Shown here in pieces: positions 7,448 to 16,430 of a stretch of DNA of 64,000 bases. The notes under the pieces are model-generated. The model was not told where the DNA came from. It was given only the letters and a program-made list of their open reading frames with translations, and searched no databases. The stretch is taken from contig JAHEBZ010000001.1 of assembly GCA_024641985.1 (NCBI GenBank), forward strand, positions 1 to 64,000. Reading direction: 5' to 3'. Origin of the DNA: Rhodoluna sp. (GTDB taxonomy: Bacteria > Actinomycetota > Actinomycetes > Actinomycetales > Microbacteriaceae). Within the stretch, counting starts at the first letter, position 1. Each line of letters begins with the position of its first letter. The position numbers were made by a program, and so were the translations under genes.

Positions 7448-9019
7448 ATGTTAAACCCACACATAGTAATCGTAGGTAGTGGTCCAATCGGCGCTACCTA
7501 TGCTCGTGAAATTCTCGAGAACCACAAGACCGCAACTGTCACCATGCTCGAGATGGGTCCGCAACTAACCGAGATTCCTGGCCAATCTGTAAAAAACATC
7601 GCCAACGATGACGCCCGCGCTAAGGCTCGCGCCATGTCGCAGGGCCCTCAGGCCGATGAAGAAACTCGCGCAAAACTGGGTCTTCCATATCTACAAGAGG
7701 GCACTTTGACAGCACGTCAGGGTACTCACTTAATTGACTTTGGTGGCACAGGCAGTGGGCACTCTAAAAGCTTCCCGATGGCAGCCGTTGCAACGAATGT
7801 TGGCGGTCAGGGTGCCCACTGGACCTGTGCGGTTCCGCGCCCAGAGTTCAGCGAAAAAATTGACTTCATTGCCGAGGGCGAGTGGGAAACCATGATTTCT
7901 CGCGCTGAGGTTTTGCTGCGCGCAAACAAGACCCCATTTAGCAAGTCGCCAATCGGTGCCGCTATTCGCGCTGCACTCAAAGAAGAGTTCAAAGACATTT
8001 CTACCGACAAATACGAGCCATACTTCTTGCCGGTGTCAGCCGAAGAGCTTCCGGATGGCCGCATGCACTGGGGTGGCACCGACTTTGTTTTTGGCCCGCT
8101 TATCGAAAAGGGCAACCCGCTTGCCTCGCGCTTCACGCTCAAGCCGCTCACAATGGCCCGCAAAATATTGCTCGAGGGCAACAAAGCGGTTGGTGTTCTA
8201 ATCGAAGATGCGGTTACTGGCGAGCAGTCTGAATTGTTAGCCGACCGAGTTGTGGTTGCGGCCGATGCCATGCGCACCCCGCAGTTGCTTTGGGCTTCTG
8301 GCGTTCGCCCGCCCGCCCTTGGCCACTACCTAACCGAGCACCCGGTTTGTTTCAGTTCAATCGCACTCGACCCTAAAAAGCTGGCTACCTATGCAAGCGA
8401 GGCAGATTACGAGGCCGAGAAGGCGCTCGCTGCCCTTAGCCCAGGCGACCCGGTTAGCGGCGTCACGCGCGTCCCATTCGTCGAACCACTGCACCCATTC
8501 TCGGCGCAAATTATGTATGTCACCAAGCCGCCGTTCCCAATGGCCGACGACAACCCTTTGAAAAACCACTCATACGGATTTGCCATGGCTGGTTGGGGTG
8601 GCCGCAAGTTCCCTCGATTCGAGGACGCCGTGACTTTCGATGACAACGAGCTCGACTATCGCGGGTTTCCAAACATCAACGTCGAATATTCGCTCACCGA
8701 ACGTGAAGAGAAAGAAATGGAAGACGTCAAGGTGTTCATGCACCGCGCCGCCGATGCGCTTGGCGCTTTCGTGCCCGGCATGGGGGAGCCTCGCCTGATG
8801 ACCCCGGGCACCAGCCTGCACTACATGGGCACGCACCGAATTGGTCCTAATGATGACGGCACGAGCGTGTGCGACACCTATTCAAGAGTGTGGAACTACC
8901 AGAATCTCTACACCGGTGGCAATGGCACAATTCCTACGGCGAATGCGGTGAACCCAACCCTCACCAGCGTTGCAATTGCAGTGCGTGGGGCGCAAAAGCT
9001 CGTGTCTGAGCTTAACTAG
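7448..9019 (+). CDS. Pyranose-oxidase-like FAD oxidoreductase, C-glycoside 3-oxidase type (copy 1)
   Basis: The 523-residue GMC-superfamily flavoprotein has the dinucleotide motif IVGSGPIGATYA at the N-terminus. Around residue 120 is GGQGAHWTCAVPRP, which aligns with the pyranose 2-oxidase segment whose His carries covalent FAD. The C-terminal catalytic pair is visible as His in SLHYMGTHRIG and Asn in NAVNPTLTS. Related actinobacterial enzymes oxidise the C3 hydroxyl of C- and O-glycosides or free glucose, which prepares the substrate for deglycosylation. It is a paralogue of the protein at 16427. A GCAAGGAA ribosome site precedes ATG. Its stop TAG shares a base with the GTG start of the MFS gene. 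Confidence 0.8.
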   Translation: MLNPHIVIVGSGPIGATYAREILENHKTATVTMLEMGPQLTEIPGQSVKNIANDDARAKARAMSQGPQADEETRAKLGLPYLQEGTLTARQGTHLIDFGGTGSGHSKSFPMAAVATNVGGQGAHWTCAVPRPEFSEKIDFIAEGEWETMISRAEVLLRANKTPFSKSPIGAAIRAALKEEFKDISTDKYEPYFLPVSAEELPDGRMHWGGTDFVFGPLIEKGNPLASRFTLKPLTMARKILLEGNKAVGVLIEDAVTGEQSELLADRVVVAADAMRTPQLLWASGVRPPALGHYLTEHPVCFSSIALDPKKLATYASEADYEAEKALAALSPGDPVSGVTRVPFVEPLHPFSAQIMYVTKPPFPMADDNPLKNHSYGFAMAGWGGRKFPRFEDAVTFDDNELDYRGFPNINVEYSLTEREEKEMEDVKVFMHRAADALGAFVPGMGEPRLMTPGTSLHYMGTHRIGPNDDGTSVCDTYSRVWNYQNLYTGGNGTIPTANAVNPTLTSVAIAVRGAQKLVSELN

Positions 9020-10500
9020 TGCAGAAATTCACGCCGCCGGCGAATTTCAATCGGCTTTATTACTCCCTGGCAATTTTGATGCTGCTGGGTGCGCTTGATG
9101 TTTCGATAATTGCCACAGCTCTGCCAAACGTAGTTGCCGATTTTGGGGTTACCCAAAATATCTCTTGGATCTTGGTTGGTTATTCACTAGCCACGGCCGC
9201 GGCGCTGCCGGTGTATGGAAAATTGATCGACAAATACGGGTCGGCGAAATTATTCGGCTGGTCAGTCGGAATCTTTTTGAGCGCCTCGCTTTTGTGCGGC
9301 CTGGCACCAAATCTAGAAGTGTTGACTGTCGCTCGAGTGATTCAAGGGTTTGGCGGCGCGGGCCTAAGCATGTTGCCTATGACCATCATCACCTCGAGCC
9401 TTCCCGAGCGTCAACGCCCAAAATACATGGCTCGCCTTGGCGGGGTATGGGCGATTGCCACGATCGCCGGCCCAATTCTGGGTGGCTTTTTAACCGAGGT
9501 GCTTGGTTGGCGTTGGGTTTTCTTTATTAACCTACCTATCGGCTTAATTGCGATTCTGCTGGTTGCCAAGGTGCTTCCAAAGAACGAAGAATTGAAACCG
9601 GGCAAGCTGTTCGATATTTCAACCCTGATTTTGTTTGTTCTGGCCGCAAGTTCGCTCATTTTTGCCTTGAATGGTTTCACGGCATCGATTGGAACAAATT
9701 CAACGCCCGCGTATGCCTTCATCGCGCTCGCAGTTCTGGCGTTGGTAGCGTTTTTCTGGCGCACTTTGAGGGCGCCAAACCCGATTATCCCAATCCGCAG
9801 TTTTGCTAGCCGCGGCGCCATCACGGCGCTCATAATTTCGGCCCTCAGCGGCGCTAACCTTTTTGCCGTTTCCAGCTATGTGCCTTCGCTGCTGCAAATG
9901 TCTTACGGTGTTCCGGGTTGGCTTGCCGGCTTGGCTCTTGGGCCGATGATTCTAGCTATGCTCGGCGTCTCGCTCATTACTACAAGGCGAGTTGGCAAAA
10001 CAGGCAACTACACAAAATTGCCGGTGGTCGGCAGCGCTATCGCTGGCTTCGGAATGCTGGCTGCCTTCTTATTCAGCTCTCAGCTGGGCCCTTGGTTCTT
10101 GGTTGCCTGCCTCGTAGTGTGCGGCGCAGGTCTTGGAACCTACGTTCAGTTAAACCTCACCTTGACTCAGGCATACAGCAAAGAAAAATTCTTGGGCGCC
10201 ATCACTTCGACATTCTCCGTTGTTCGCGACATGTCGGGTGCAATTGTGTCCACGATCTCAGGTGGCATTTTTGGCTACGGCGCGGTGGCCCTGCTCAATC
10301 GGCTGCCATTGCCTCAGGGCCTAAATGGTTCAAACTTATCGCCCGAAGCGATTGCTCAATTTGATCCAACGCTAAAGGCGCAGGTTCAACAGGCTTACTT
10401 CGATGCTTTCCATCCAATTTTCTTGAATTCCGTGATGGCTTACATCGTGATCCTTGTTTTGGCTTTGACGCTGCCCAAGATACATTTAAAAAATAGCTAG
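9019..10500 (+). CDS. MFS transporter, DHA2-like (14 TM) family
   Basis: The 493-residue, very hydrophobic protein starts LDVSIIATALPNVVADFG, typical of DHA2 carriers. It carries the motif-A-like GKLIDKYG loop between TM2 and TM3 and a motif C in TM5 (GPILGGFLTE), followed by GWRWVFFINLP. The family is mostly drug/proton antiporters, but its place directly after the FAD oxidase, with a one-base overlap and GTG start, suggests uptake of the glycoside or export of the aglycone. Direction and substrate cannot be told from sequence. Confidence 0.82.
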   Translation: MQKFTPPANFNRLYYSLAILMLLGALDVSIIATALPNVVADFGVTQNISWILVGYSLATAAALPVYGKLIDKYGSAKLFGWSVGIFLSASLLCGLAPNLEVLTVARVIQGFGGAGLSMLPMTIITSSLPERQRPKYMARLGGVWAIATIAGPILGGFLTEVLGWRWVFFINLPIGLIAILLVAKVLPKNEELKPGKLFDISTLILFVLAASSLIFALNGFTASIGTNSTPAYAFIALAVLALVAFFWRTLRAPNPIIPIRSFASRGAITALIISALSGANLFAVSSYVPSLLQMSYGVPGWLAGLALGPMILAMLGVSLITTRRVGKTGNYTKLPVVGSAIAGFGMLAAFLFSSQLGPWFLVACLVVCGAGLGTYVQLNLTLTQAYSKEKFLGAITSTFSVVRDMSGAIVSTISGGIFGYGAVALLNRLPLPQGLNGSNLSPEAIAQFDPTLKAQVQQAYFDAFHPIFLNSVMAYIVILVLALTLPKIHLKNS

Positions 10501-10561
10501 GTTTCAAGCGCGCCAAAAAGTTATATCTAACAGAAACATAACACTTGGTCTTTTTGACACA

Positions 10562-10580
10562 ACTTTTGTCGAAAATCAAC
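10562..10580. promoter_or_regulatory. 19-bp operator repeat upstream of the sugar ABC operon
   Basis: ACTTTTGTCGAAAATCAAC is identical over 19 bp to 15223-15241, in the promoter between the ROK gene and the oxidase operon. A -35-like TTGACA lies at 10554 just before it, but I see no well-spaced -10. It is the likely binding site of the ROK repressor encoded at 13896. Confidence 0.65.
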
Positions 10581-10678
10581 GCAAGTATGAGTAGAGTTCA
10601 AATTGAGTCCTACACGTAAGTAGATTCGGCCGCTAAAACTTTTAGTGGCATGACAAAGAAGTCACGAAAGGTTCTTCG

Positions 10679-11947
10679 ATGAGAAATGCAACAAAGCGCA
10701 CGGTCGCAAGCCTCGCTGTTTCTCTGCTAACCGCATCTGCGTTGGTAGGGTTCGGCGCTTCAGCTCAGGCTGCAACAGAAGCAAACACAATCACCGTTGC
10801 AGCGCCAGTTGCTGGCGGCGGCACCGCTTCACCCTATAAGGCGCTCGTTGAGGCGTTCAACGCAAAATACCCAAACTACCAGGCAAAGTTGGTTGAAGCT
10901 CCGACTGAAACCTTTCCAAGCGATTTGGTCACCAAGCTTCGTGCCGGCAATGCATCAGACATCTTTATGGTGCAGCCGGGCAACGGCGTTCTAAACGCGC
11001 TCATCCCTTTTATCAAGGCAAAATATGTTGCCGACCTGAGTGCGACCAATGCCTCAAAGTCAAACCCAAAGGGTGCAGCTAACGTTCTTGGTGCCGCTGG
11101 CAAAACCTATGCCGTTGCTCTAGACCAGACCGCTGGTTCAATGATCTTTAACAAGACCGTGCTAGAGACCGATGGCCTAACCTGGCCAACCTCATTTGCT
11201 GGCCTACTATCGGCCTGTAAGGTTGCCCGCGAAAAGGGCAAGACCTTCTTTGGTCTAGCTGGCTCAATGTATGCCAACAACGGTCTTATGATCATGGGCA
11301 TGTCAGGCGCAAACGTTTATGCAAAGGGCGATGGCTGGAACGTGCTTCGTGCTGCGGGTAAGGTTTCATTCACTCAATCAAAGGAATGGCGTGCAGTCAT
11401 GACTCAGATTCAGCAGATGACTGCAGCTGGTTGTTTCCAGGATGGTGCTGCGGCGGGTGGATTCAAGGATGCAATTGACGACCGCTTCTTCGCTGGCAAG
11501 ACCTACTCGGTATTCGTTCCAGGTGGTACCTCGGTTGCCTTCAGCAACATCCCGTTCATGAAGAAGTGGACTCTAAAGACCGGTATCTTCCCAGGTTCAA
11601 AGCGCGTGCCAGTTTCGAGCAACTACGCACTTGCTGTGAGCGCAAAGACCAAGAAGTTGGCAGCGGCTAAAGTTTTCATCAACTTTGCTTCAACTGTCGA
11701 AGGCCAGAGCGCTTACCAGAAGGTTTCAGGAACCCTACCGGTTCAGGGAATCGACCCAGCTAAGCTTCCTGTCCAATACTCAGAGATCATTCCTTTCCTT
11801 CAGTCAGGCATGACCTATGCGTTCCCTAACCAGGCTTGGGCTGCACCTGAGGTTTACATTCGCCTCGGCACCGGAATCCAGGGCCTACTAACCGGACGCG
11901 CAATCATCGACCAGGTTCTGCTTGGCGTAGACCGCGCCTGGAAGTAA
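10679..11947 (+). CDS. ABC sugar transporter substrate-binding protein (CUT1 type)
   Basis: The 422-residue protein has a clear type I signal peptide: basic MRNATKR, a hydrophobic stretch, then ASAQA before the mature N-terminus near residue 32. There is no lipobox Cys. The mature part resembles family 1 solute-binding proteins (ITVAAPVAGGG, LVTKLRAGNASDIFMVQPG). As the first gene of an operon with two permeases it should capture a sugar or glycoside outside the membrane. A GAAAGG ribosome site precedes ATG 10679. How it stays at the surface of a monoderm cell without a lipid anchor is unclear. Confidence 0.87.
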   Translation: MRNATKRTVASLAVSLLTASALVGFGASAQAATEANTITVAAPVAGGGTASPYKALVEAFNAKYPNYQAKLVEAPTETFPSDLVTKLRAGNASDIFMVQPGNGVLNALIPFIKAKYVADLSATNASKSNPKGAANVLGAAGKTYAVALDQTAGSMIFNKTVLETDGLTWPTSFAGLLSACKVAREKGKTFFGLAGSMYANNGLMIMGMSGANVYAKGDGWNVLRAAGKVSFTQSKEWRAVMTQIQQMTAAGCFQDGAAAGGFKDAIDDRFFAGKTYSVFVPGGTSVAFSNIPFMKKWTLKTGIFPGSKRVPVSSNYALAVSAKTKKLAAAKVFINFASTVEGQSAYQKVSGTLPVQGIDPAKLPVQYSEIIPFLQSGMTYAFPNQAWAAPEVYIRLGTGIQGLLTGRAIIDQVLLGVDRAWK

Positions 11948-11984
11948 CCAACGTTTCAAAATCGCAACAACTAGCAATTAGGAA

Positions 11985-12956
11985 ATGATGTCAGATTCTC
12001 TGGAAAAGACAGCTACCACTTCTCCAAAGAGATCTGGCCTCAACAGAGGCCCTGAGCGTAAGCTCGGGGCCTCTGCCCTTAAGCACAAAAACATGGTGGT
12101 TCACGGTTCATGGTGGTGGGCGCTTCCGGGTTTAGCCGCGGTGTTGGCAGTGCACTATGTAGCCACATTTTTAGGCGCATCGTATGCGTTCACCGACTTC
12201 AACGGCATCGGTTCGTTTGAGTGGGTCGGCATCGACAACTTCGTTAGAATTCTCGACGACTACGAAGTGATGGCATCGCTCGGCAACACAGCGTTCATAG
12301 CCATCGGGTTTTTGGTGATCACAAATATTGTCGGCTTGCTGTTGGCTCTGGCTCTAAACCGCGGCTTAAAAACCCGCTACCTTTTGCGCACAATTTTGTT
12401 CTTGCCGGTAGTGCTCAGTGCCATCTCGGTTTCATATATCTTCAAATACATCTTTGCCTTTGATGGCCCGCTAAACGCAATTCTTGCGGCTATTGGGTTG
12501 GGCGATCTTCAGCGCATTTGGTTGGCCGAGCCCGATTCGGCTTTGGTTGCGGTGCTGATTGTTGCAGTTTGGCAAAACATCGGCATGGCCATGGTCATCT
12601 ATCTGGCTGGTTTGGCATTGGTGCCTCAAGAACTAGAAGAGGCTGCGGCCCTCGACGGCGCTGGGCTTTGGGGTCGATTTAGGCACATAACCTTGCCAAT
12701 GATTCAGCCAGCCATTGCCATCAACACAACGCTTGCGCTTACCGGCGGCCTCAAAATCTTTGACCAGGTCAAGGCAATGACAAACGGAGGGCCTTTCGGT
12801 GCAACCGATACCCTCTCGACGGTGATTTATAGAAACACCTACGAGTTCATGAACTACGGTTATGGCGCCGCTATCTCGTTGGTTTTCTCTGTAGTGATTC
12901 TTGCTGCTGCCGCCATTCAGCTTTATCTAACCCGTGACCGTGGAGTGAATAACTAA
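11985..12956 (+). CDS. ABC sugar transporter permease, MalF/UgpA-like
   Basis: The 323-residue protein has six predicted membrane segments after a basic N-terminal stretch of about 40 residues. The EAA loop that contacts the ATPase is seen as ELEEAAALDGAGLWGRFRHI followed by TLP. It pairs with the permease at 12959 to form the membrane channel. Two adjacent ATG codons are possible; 11988 sits better behind the TTAGGAA ribosome site than 11985. No ATPase gene is in the operon, so a shared MsiK-type ATPase elsewhere is presumed, as is common for actinobacterial CUT1 systems. Confidence 0.88.
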   Translation: MMSDSLEKTATTSPKRSGLNRGPERKLGASALKHKNMVVHGSWWWALPGLAAVLAVHYVATFLGASYAFTDFNGIGSFEWVGIDNFVRILDDYEVMASLGNTAFIAIGFLVITNIVGLLLALALNRGLKTRYLLRTILFLPVVLSAISVSYIFKYIFAFDGPLNAILAAIGLGDLQRIWLAEPDSALVAVLIVAVWQNIGMAMVIYLAGLALVPQELEEAAALDGAGLWGRFRHITLPMIQPAIAINTTLALTGGLKIFDQVKAMTNGGPFGATDTLSTVIYRNTYEFMNYGYGAAISLVFSVVILAAAAIQLYLTRDRGVNN

Positions 12957-12958
12957 TC

Positions 12959-13795
12959 ATGAACAGATATACAAAACTCACTCTGCTTCGCGAGATTATC
13001 GTGTGGATCGCCGCCCTGTTGCTGCTATCACCTTTCTACTTTTTGGTAAACATCGCCCTCAAGACCCGCGAAGACAGCATTGCAACACCTGCTTTTGAAC
13101 CAGCGTTGAAACCTACCTTCGACAACTTCGTCAACGTTCTAGCCTCTGATACTTCTTCAACCCTTTACCTTGGCCTTTTCAACAGCATGCTGATTGTCGT
13201 AGTCGCCGTATTTGGGTTGATTGTTTTAGGTTCGACAGCCGCCTATGTATTGGCTCGTCGAACTTCAAGGCTCAGCAAATTTGCCTTCTATATGGTTCTG
13301 ATCGGCATCGTGGTGCCGGCCCAGCTGGGTCTAGTTCCTTTGTATATTGGTGCTCAGAAACTTGGTTTGCTCGGCAGTCCGCTTGGTATGGGCGTGGTTT
13401 ACATAGCAATGCTTATGCCGCTATCCGTATTCCTATATGCCGGCTTTGTCAGAGCACTACCAACCGAATATGAAGAGGCCGCAAACATCGACGGGGCATC
13501 CAAGCTCCGCACCTATATTCAGGTTGTTTTCCCGCTACTTGCACCAGCCACCGGAACCGTTGCAACCATGGCCGGAATCATCGTGTGGAATGACTTCAAC
13601 ACGCCACTCATCTTCTTGGGTGGTTCTGAGAACCCAACCCTTCCGGTTGTTATCTATTCGTATGTTGGCGAGTTCAACATCGAGTGGAACAACATCTTCT
13701 CGGTTCTGATTATTGCGATGATCCCGATCACCGTCGTCTACTTAATTTTCCAAAAGAAATTCATCCAGGGATTCTCGGGCGGCATCAAGAGCTAA
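12959..13795 (+). CDS. ABC sugar transporter permease, MalG/UgpE-like
   Basis: The 278-residue six-TM protein carries the EAA loop EYEEAANIDGASKLRTYIQV in the position expected for the second permease of a CUT1 importer. It follows the first permease after only two bases, so the two are co-translated, and the operon ends in the terminator at 13822. Confidence 0.9.
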   Translation: MNRYTKLTLLREIIVWIAALLLLSPFYFLVNIALKTREDSIATPAFEPALKPTFDNFVNVLASDTSSTLYLGLFNSMLIVVVAVFGLIVLGSTAAYVLARRTSRLSKFAFYMVLIGIVVPAQLGLVPLYIGAQKLGLLGSPLGMGVVYIAMLMPLSVFLYAGFVRALPTEYEEAANIDGASKLRTYIQVVFPLLAPATGTVATMAGIIVWNDFNTPLIFLGGSENPTLPVVIYSYVGEFNIEWNNIFSVLIIAMIPITVVYLIFQKKFIQGFSGGIKS

Positions 13796-13821
13796 AAACT
13801 AGCTCTGCGCTTGAGCGGATG

Positions 13822-13851
13822 AAAAAGGGCACCCAATGGGTGCCCTTTTTT
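13822..13851 (+). terminator. Bidirectional intrinsic terminator between the ABC operon and the ROK gene
   Basis: AAAAAGGGCACCC pairs perfectly with GGGTGCCCTTTTT across an AAT loop. The A run on one side and T run on the other allow termination from both strands, fitting the convergent genes on each side. Confidence 0.93.
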
Positions 13852-13895
13852 CTCGCCCGTGATGCAGGCTAAGAACAGTAACTTTGAGAGGTTTG

Positions 13896-15182
13896 CTAGT
13901 GACCGAGAATTGCTCGGGGCGAGCTTTCGGTTATCCACTTTGTCATGTGAGACCGGCTGAAAATCTCGGTCTGGGCTAATGCTGCACCGCCAATCAATCC
14001 CTCCTCGTGATTCGGGTTTGCCGGCACAATCCGAAGGTCGCGAGTTGCCAGTGGCAGTGAGCGGCGATAAACGGTCTGGCGAACAGCAGCTAAGAATAGG
14101 TCGCCGGTCGAAGCAATGGTACCGCCAACCACCAGCATGCCTGGGTTGAAAAAATTCACCAAGGTGGCCAGGGTCTCGCCAACCATGCGCCCGGCGCGTG
14201 CAACCACCTCGATGCAATATGCATCGCCGCTGTTGGCCCCTTCTGAAATATCAATCGGCGACAAAAAGCCTCGCGTCTTCAAGCGTTCGGCCAGGAAAGG
14301 AGATTTGCTTTCTTTCGCCGCAATTTCACCATCGCGCGCAAGAGCCCAGCCGCCGGCGATCGCCTCGAGGCAACCAATCTGCCCACAGCGGCAAACAACC
14401 TTGCTTTCTTCTGCAATAGCAACGTGGCCAATGTCTCCAGCCGATCCGTTGGCTCCGCGGTGAACCTTACCGCCCGAAATAATGCCGGCACCAATTCCCG
14501 AACCAACCTTTACAAACAGCAGGTTGTCGGCAGCAGTGCCGTGCTGGTTGGTTGCTTTCAAAACAGCTTGCTCGCCAAGTGCCATCAGGTTCACGTCGTT
14601 GTCGACCCAACACGGTGCACCAAAGGCATTCAACATAAATCCACGGATGTCGAACCCGTTCCAGCCAGGCATGATCGGCGGAGCGACTGGCTTACCTGTT
14701 TCAAACTCGACAGGGCCAGGCACGCCAATGATGACAGCCCAGACATCTGGAAGATTGTGTTGCTTGATTAGGGAGCTTGCCATCTTGACAACTCGGTCGA
14801 GCGACTTCTCTGGGCCTTCGGTGATGTCCCAGTTTTCGTGCACGCTCTCGACAATTTTGCCTGCGAGGTCTGTCACGGCAACGCCAAGGTTTCGTGCGCC
14901 AAATTCGACCACAACAAACGTGCCGATTTCATACTTGAATCGCAGGGTTCGCGGAACCCGACCGCCGGTTGAAACACCAAAGTCGGCTTCTTCAAGCAGG
15001 CCAAGGTTTAGAGCCTCTTCAACTCGCTGGGTGACAATGCTTCGGCCTAGGCCCGAGAGTCGGCCAAGGTCTGAGCGGGTTTGAGCTCTGCCGGTGCGCA
15101 CAAGCTCGGTCAAAACAAAGAGAGCGTCGTGCTCTTCGATGGTCATCTCGTCGACCGAGACAACCGTTTCTAGAGAATTCAA
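13896..15182 (-). CDS. ROK-family transcriptional repressor
   Basis: The 428-residue protein has a winged helix-turn-helix in the first 80 residues (RSDLGRLSGLGRSIVTQRV) followed by a ROK sugar-kinase-like domain. The ROK zinc site is present as CRCGQIGCLEAIAGG, with GHVAIAE just before it, and the phosphate-binding-like segment FVKVGSGIGAGI is seen. Proteins with this architecture (XylR, NagC, Mlc types) bind operators until a sugar ligand releases them. It lies convergent to the ABC operon and divergent from the oxidase/deglycosidase operon, both preceded by the same 19-bp repeat, so it is the probable local regulator. The inducer is unknown. Confidence 0.9.
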   Translation of the reverse strand: MNSLETVVSVDEMTIEEHDALFVLTELVRTGRAQTRSDLGRLSGLGRSIVTQRVEEALNLGLLEEADFGVSTGGRVPRTLRFKYEIGTFVVVEFGARNLGVAVTDLAGKIVESVHENWDITEGPEKSLDRVVKMASSLIKQHNLPDVWAVIIGVPGPVEFETGKPVAPPIMPGWNGFDIRGFMLNAFGAPCWVDNDVNLMALGEQAVLKATNQHGTAADNLLFVKVGSGIGAGIISGGKVHRGANGSAGDIGHVAIAEESKVVCRCGQIGCLEAIAGGWALARDGEIAAKESKSPFLAERLKTRGFLSPIDISEGANSGDAYCIEVVARAGRMVGETLATLVNFFNPGMLVVGGTIASTGDLFLAAVRQTVYRRSLPLATRDLRIVPANPNHEEGLIGGAALAQTEIFSRSHMTKWITESSPRAILGH

Positions 15183-15219
15183 ACTAGCCCCACCCTTACC
15201 AAATCGTTATCGACTCAGA

Positions 15220-15249
15220 TTGACTTTTGTCGAAAATCAACAATAGACT
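15220..15249 (+). promoter_or_regulatory. Promoter of the oxidase/deglycosidase operon with embedded operator
   Basis: A -35 TTGACT (15220-15225) and -10 TAGACT (15244-15249) are separated by 18 bp. The 19-bp repeat (15223-15241) covers the -35 and spacer. The site is an imperfect 21-bp palindrome, TTGACTTTTG and CGAAAATCAA around a central T, matching at 8 of 10 positions, as expected for a dimeric repressor that blocks polymerase. Divergent ROK transcription could be autoregulated from the same site. Confidence 0.62.
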
Positions 15250-15356
15250 GAATGTATCCATCAGAAGATGGTCGATTAGAACTTAAGTGTAGCGGTTTGC
15301 TACCGAAGTATCAGCGTGGATACATCGGTAAGCATCCCGGTAAAGGCGGAGCGGCT

Positions 15357-16430
15357 ATGAAAGCAGCGGTTATTGGAACAGGCTTTATGGGAGCCGTTCA
15401 TGGCCAGGCCATTCAGAGCAATGGCATAGAGCTTTTGGGCTTTGCGGGCAGTTCGCTGCAGAAGGCCGACAGCTTGGCTTCGACCTTCAGGGGAGCGAAA
15501 GGCTTCACTTCGATCGATGCATTGCTTGACGCGCAACCAGATGTGCTTCACGTATGCACCCCAAACTCAACCCACCTTCAATTTGCCAAGGCAGCCATCG
15601 ATCGCGGCATCAGTGTGATTGTTGAAAAGCCTTTGGCAACCAACGTCGAAGATGCGCAAGCATTGCTCGAAATGTCGGCCTCGGCAAAAGTCACCGCGGT
15701 GCCTTTTGTTTATCGCTATCACGCCATGGTGCTCGAACTGCGCAAGCGCATCGCCGAGAACACCGAAAACAATCTCTGGTTGCTGCACGGTTCATACCTG
15801 CAAGACTGGCTAGCCGCATCGATGACCACTAACTGGCGCAGCAACTCTGCTGCGGGTGGCCCAACCCGCGCGTTTGGCGACATCGGTGTTCACTGGTTCG
15901 ACTTGATGGAGTTTGTGACAGGGCACCGTGTTACCAAGCTAAACGCGTTGATGGCCAAGGTTCACAAAACGGATACCGAAGACGGCGCCCTGGTGACGTT
16001 TGAAACCGATAAGGGCGCTGTTGGTTCTGCCGTAATCAGCCAGGCAAGTGCCGGTCGCTCTAACCGACTCTGGTTCTCGTTCGATGGCACGCAAGAGTCA
16101 TATTCGTTTGATCAAGAAAACCCCGAAACGGGCTGGGTTGGCACGCTTGGCGACAACAAGATTGTTCGTCGCGATCCAAATGCACAAACCGGTTTGGCCG
16201 TGCGTTCAAACTCTTTGCCGGCAGGCCACCCCCAGGGCTATCAGACCTGCTTCAATGACTTTGTGTCTGATGTTTACTCAACCCACGCTGGTGCGCCAAA
16301 ATCAGAGGTAATGCCAACTTTTGCCGACGGCCTTCGAGGCGCTCAACTGGCCGATGCCGTTCTTCAATCTGTTAAGTCAAAAGGTTGGGTAGAAGTGGGA
16401 AACATGCCCGCTATGGTCAATGGCAAATGA
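15357..16430 (+). CDS. Gfo/Idh/MocA-family NAD(P)-dependent oxidoreductase
   Basis: A Rossmann motif (AAVIGTGFMGAVHG) begins right after ATG 15357, giving a 357-residue protein; the ORF-track start at 15252 adds 35 residues with no family features and would overlap the promoter leader. The family EKP segment (VIVEKPLATNVEDA) and a GDIGVHWFDL helix with the substrate-binding His are visible. Members reversibly oxidise sugar hydroxyls, and a Gfo/Idh enzyme does the C3 oxidation in the gut puerarin pathway. Here it may instead reduce the released 3-oxo-sugar, since flavoprotein oxidases are also present. It is the first gene of the long operon and overlaps the next by 4 bp (ATGA). Confidence 0.85.
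   Translation: MKAAVIGTGFMGAVHGQAIQSNGIELLGFAGSSLQKADSLASTFRGAKGFTSIDALLDAQPDVLHVCTPNSTHLQFAKAAIDRGISVIVEKPLATNVEDAQALLEMSASAKVTAVPFVYRYHAMVLELRKRIAENTENNLWLLHGSYLQDWLAASMTTNWRSNSAAGGPTRAFGDIGVHWFDLMEFVTGHRVTKLNALMAKVHKTDTEDGALVTFETDKGAVGSAVISQASAGRSNRLWFSFDGTQESYSFDQENPETGWVGTLGDNKIVRRDPNAQTGLAVRSNSLPAGHPQGYQTCFNDFVSDVYSTHAGAPKSEVMPTFADGLRGAQLADAVLQSVKSKGWVEVGNMPAMVNGK

Noticed and set aside
15252-15356. 35-residue N-terminal extension of the Gfo/Idh protein
   Set aside because: The Rossmann motif starts right after ATG 15357, and the extension would start three bases after the -10 box.
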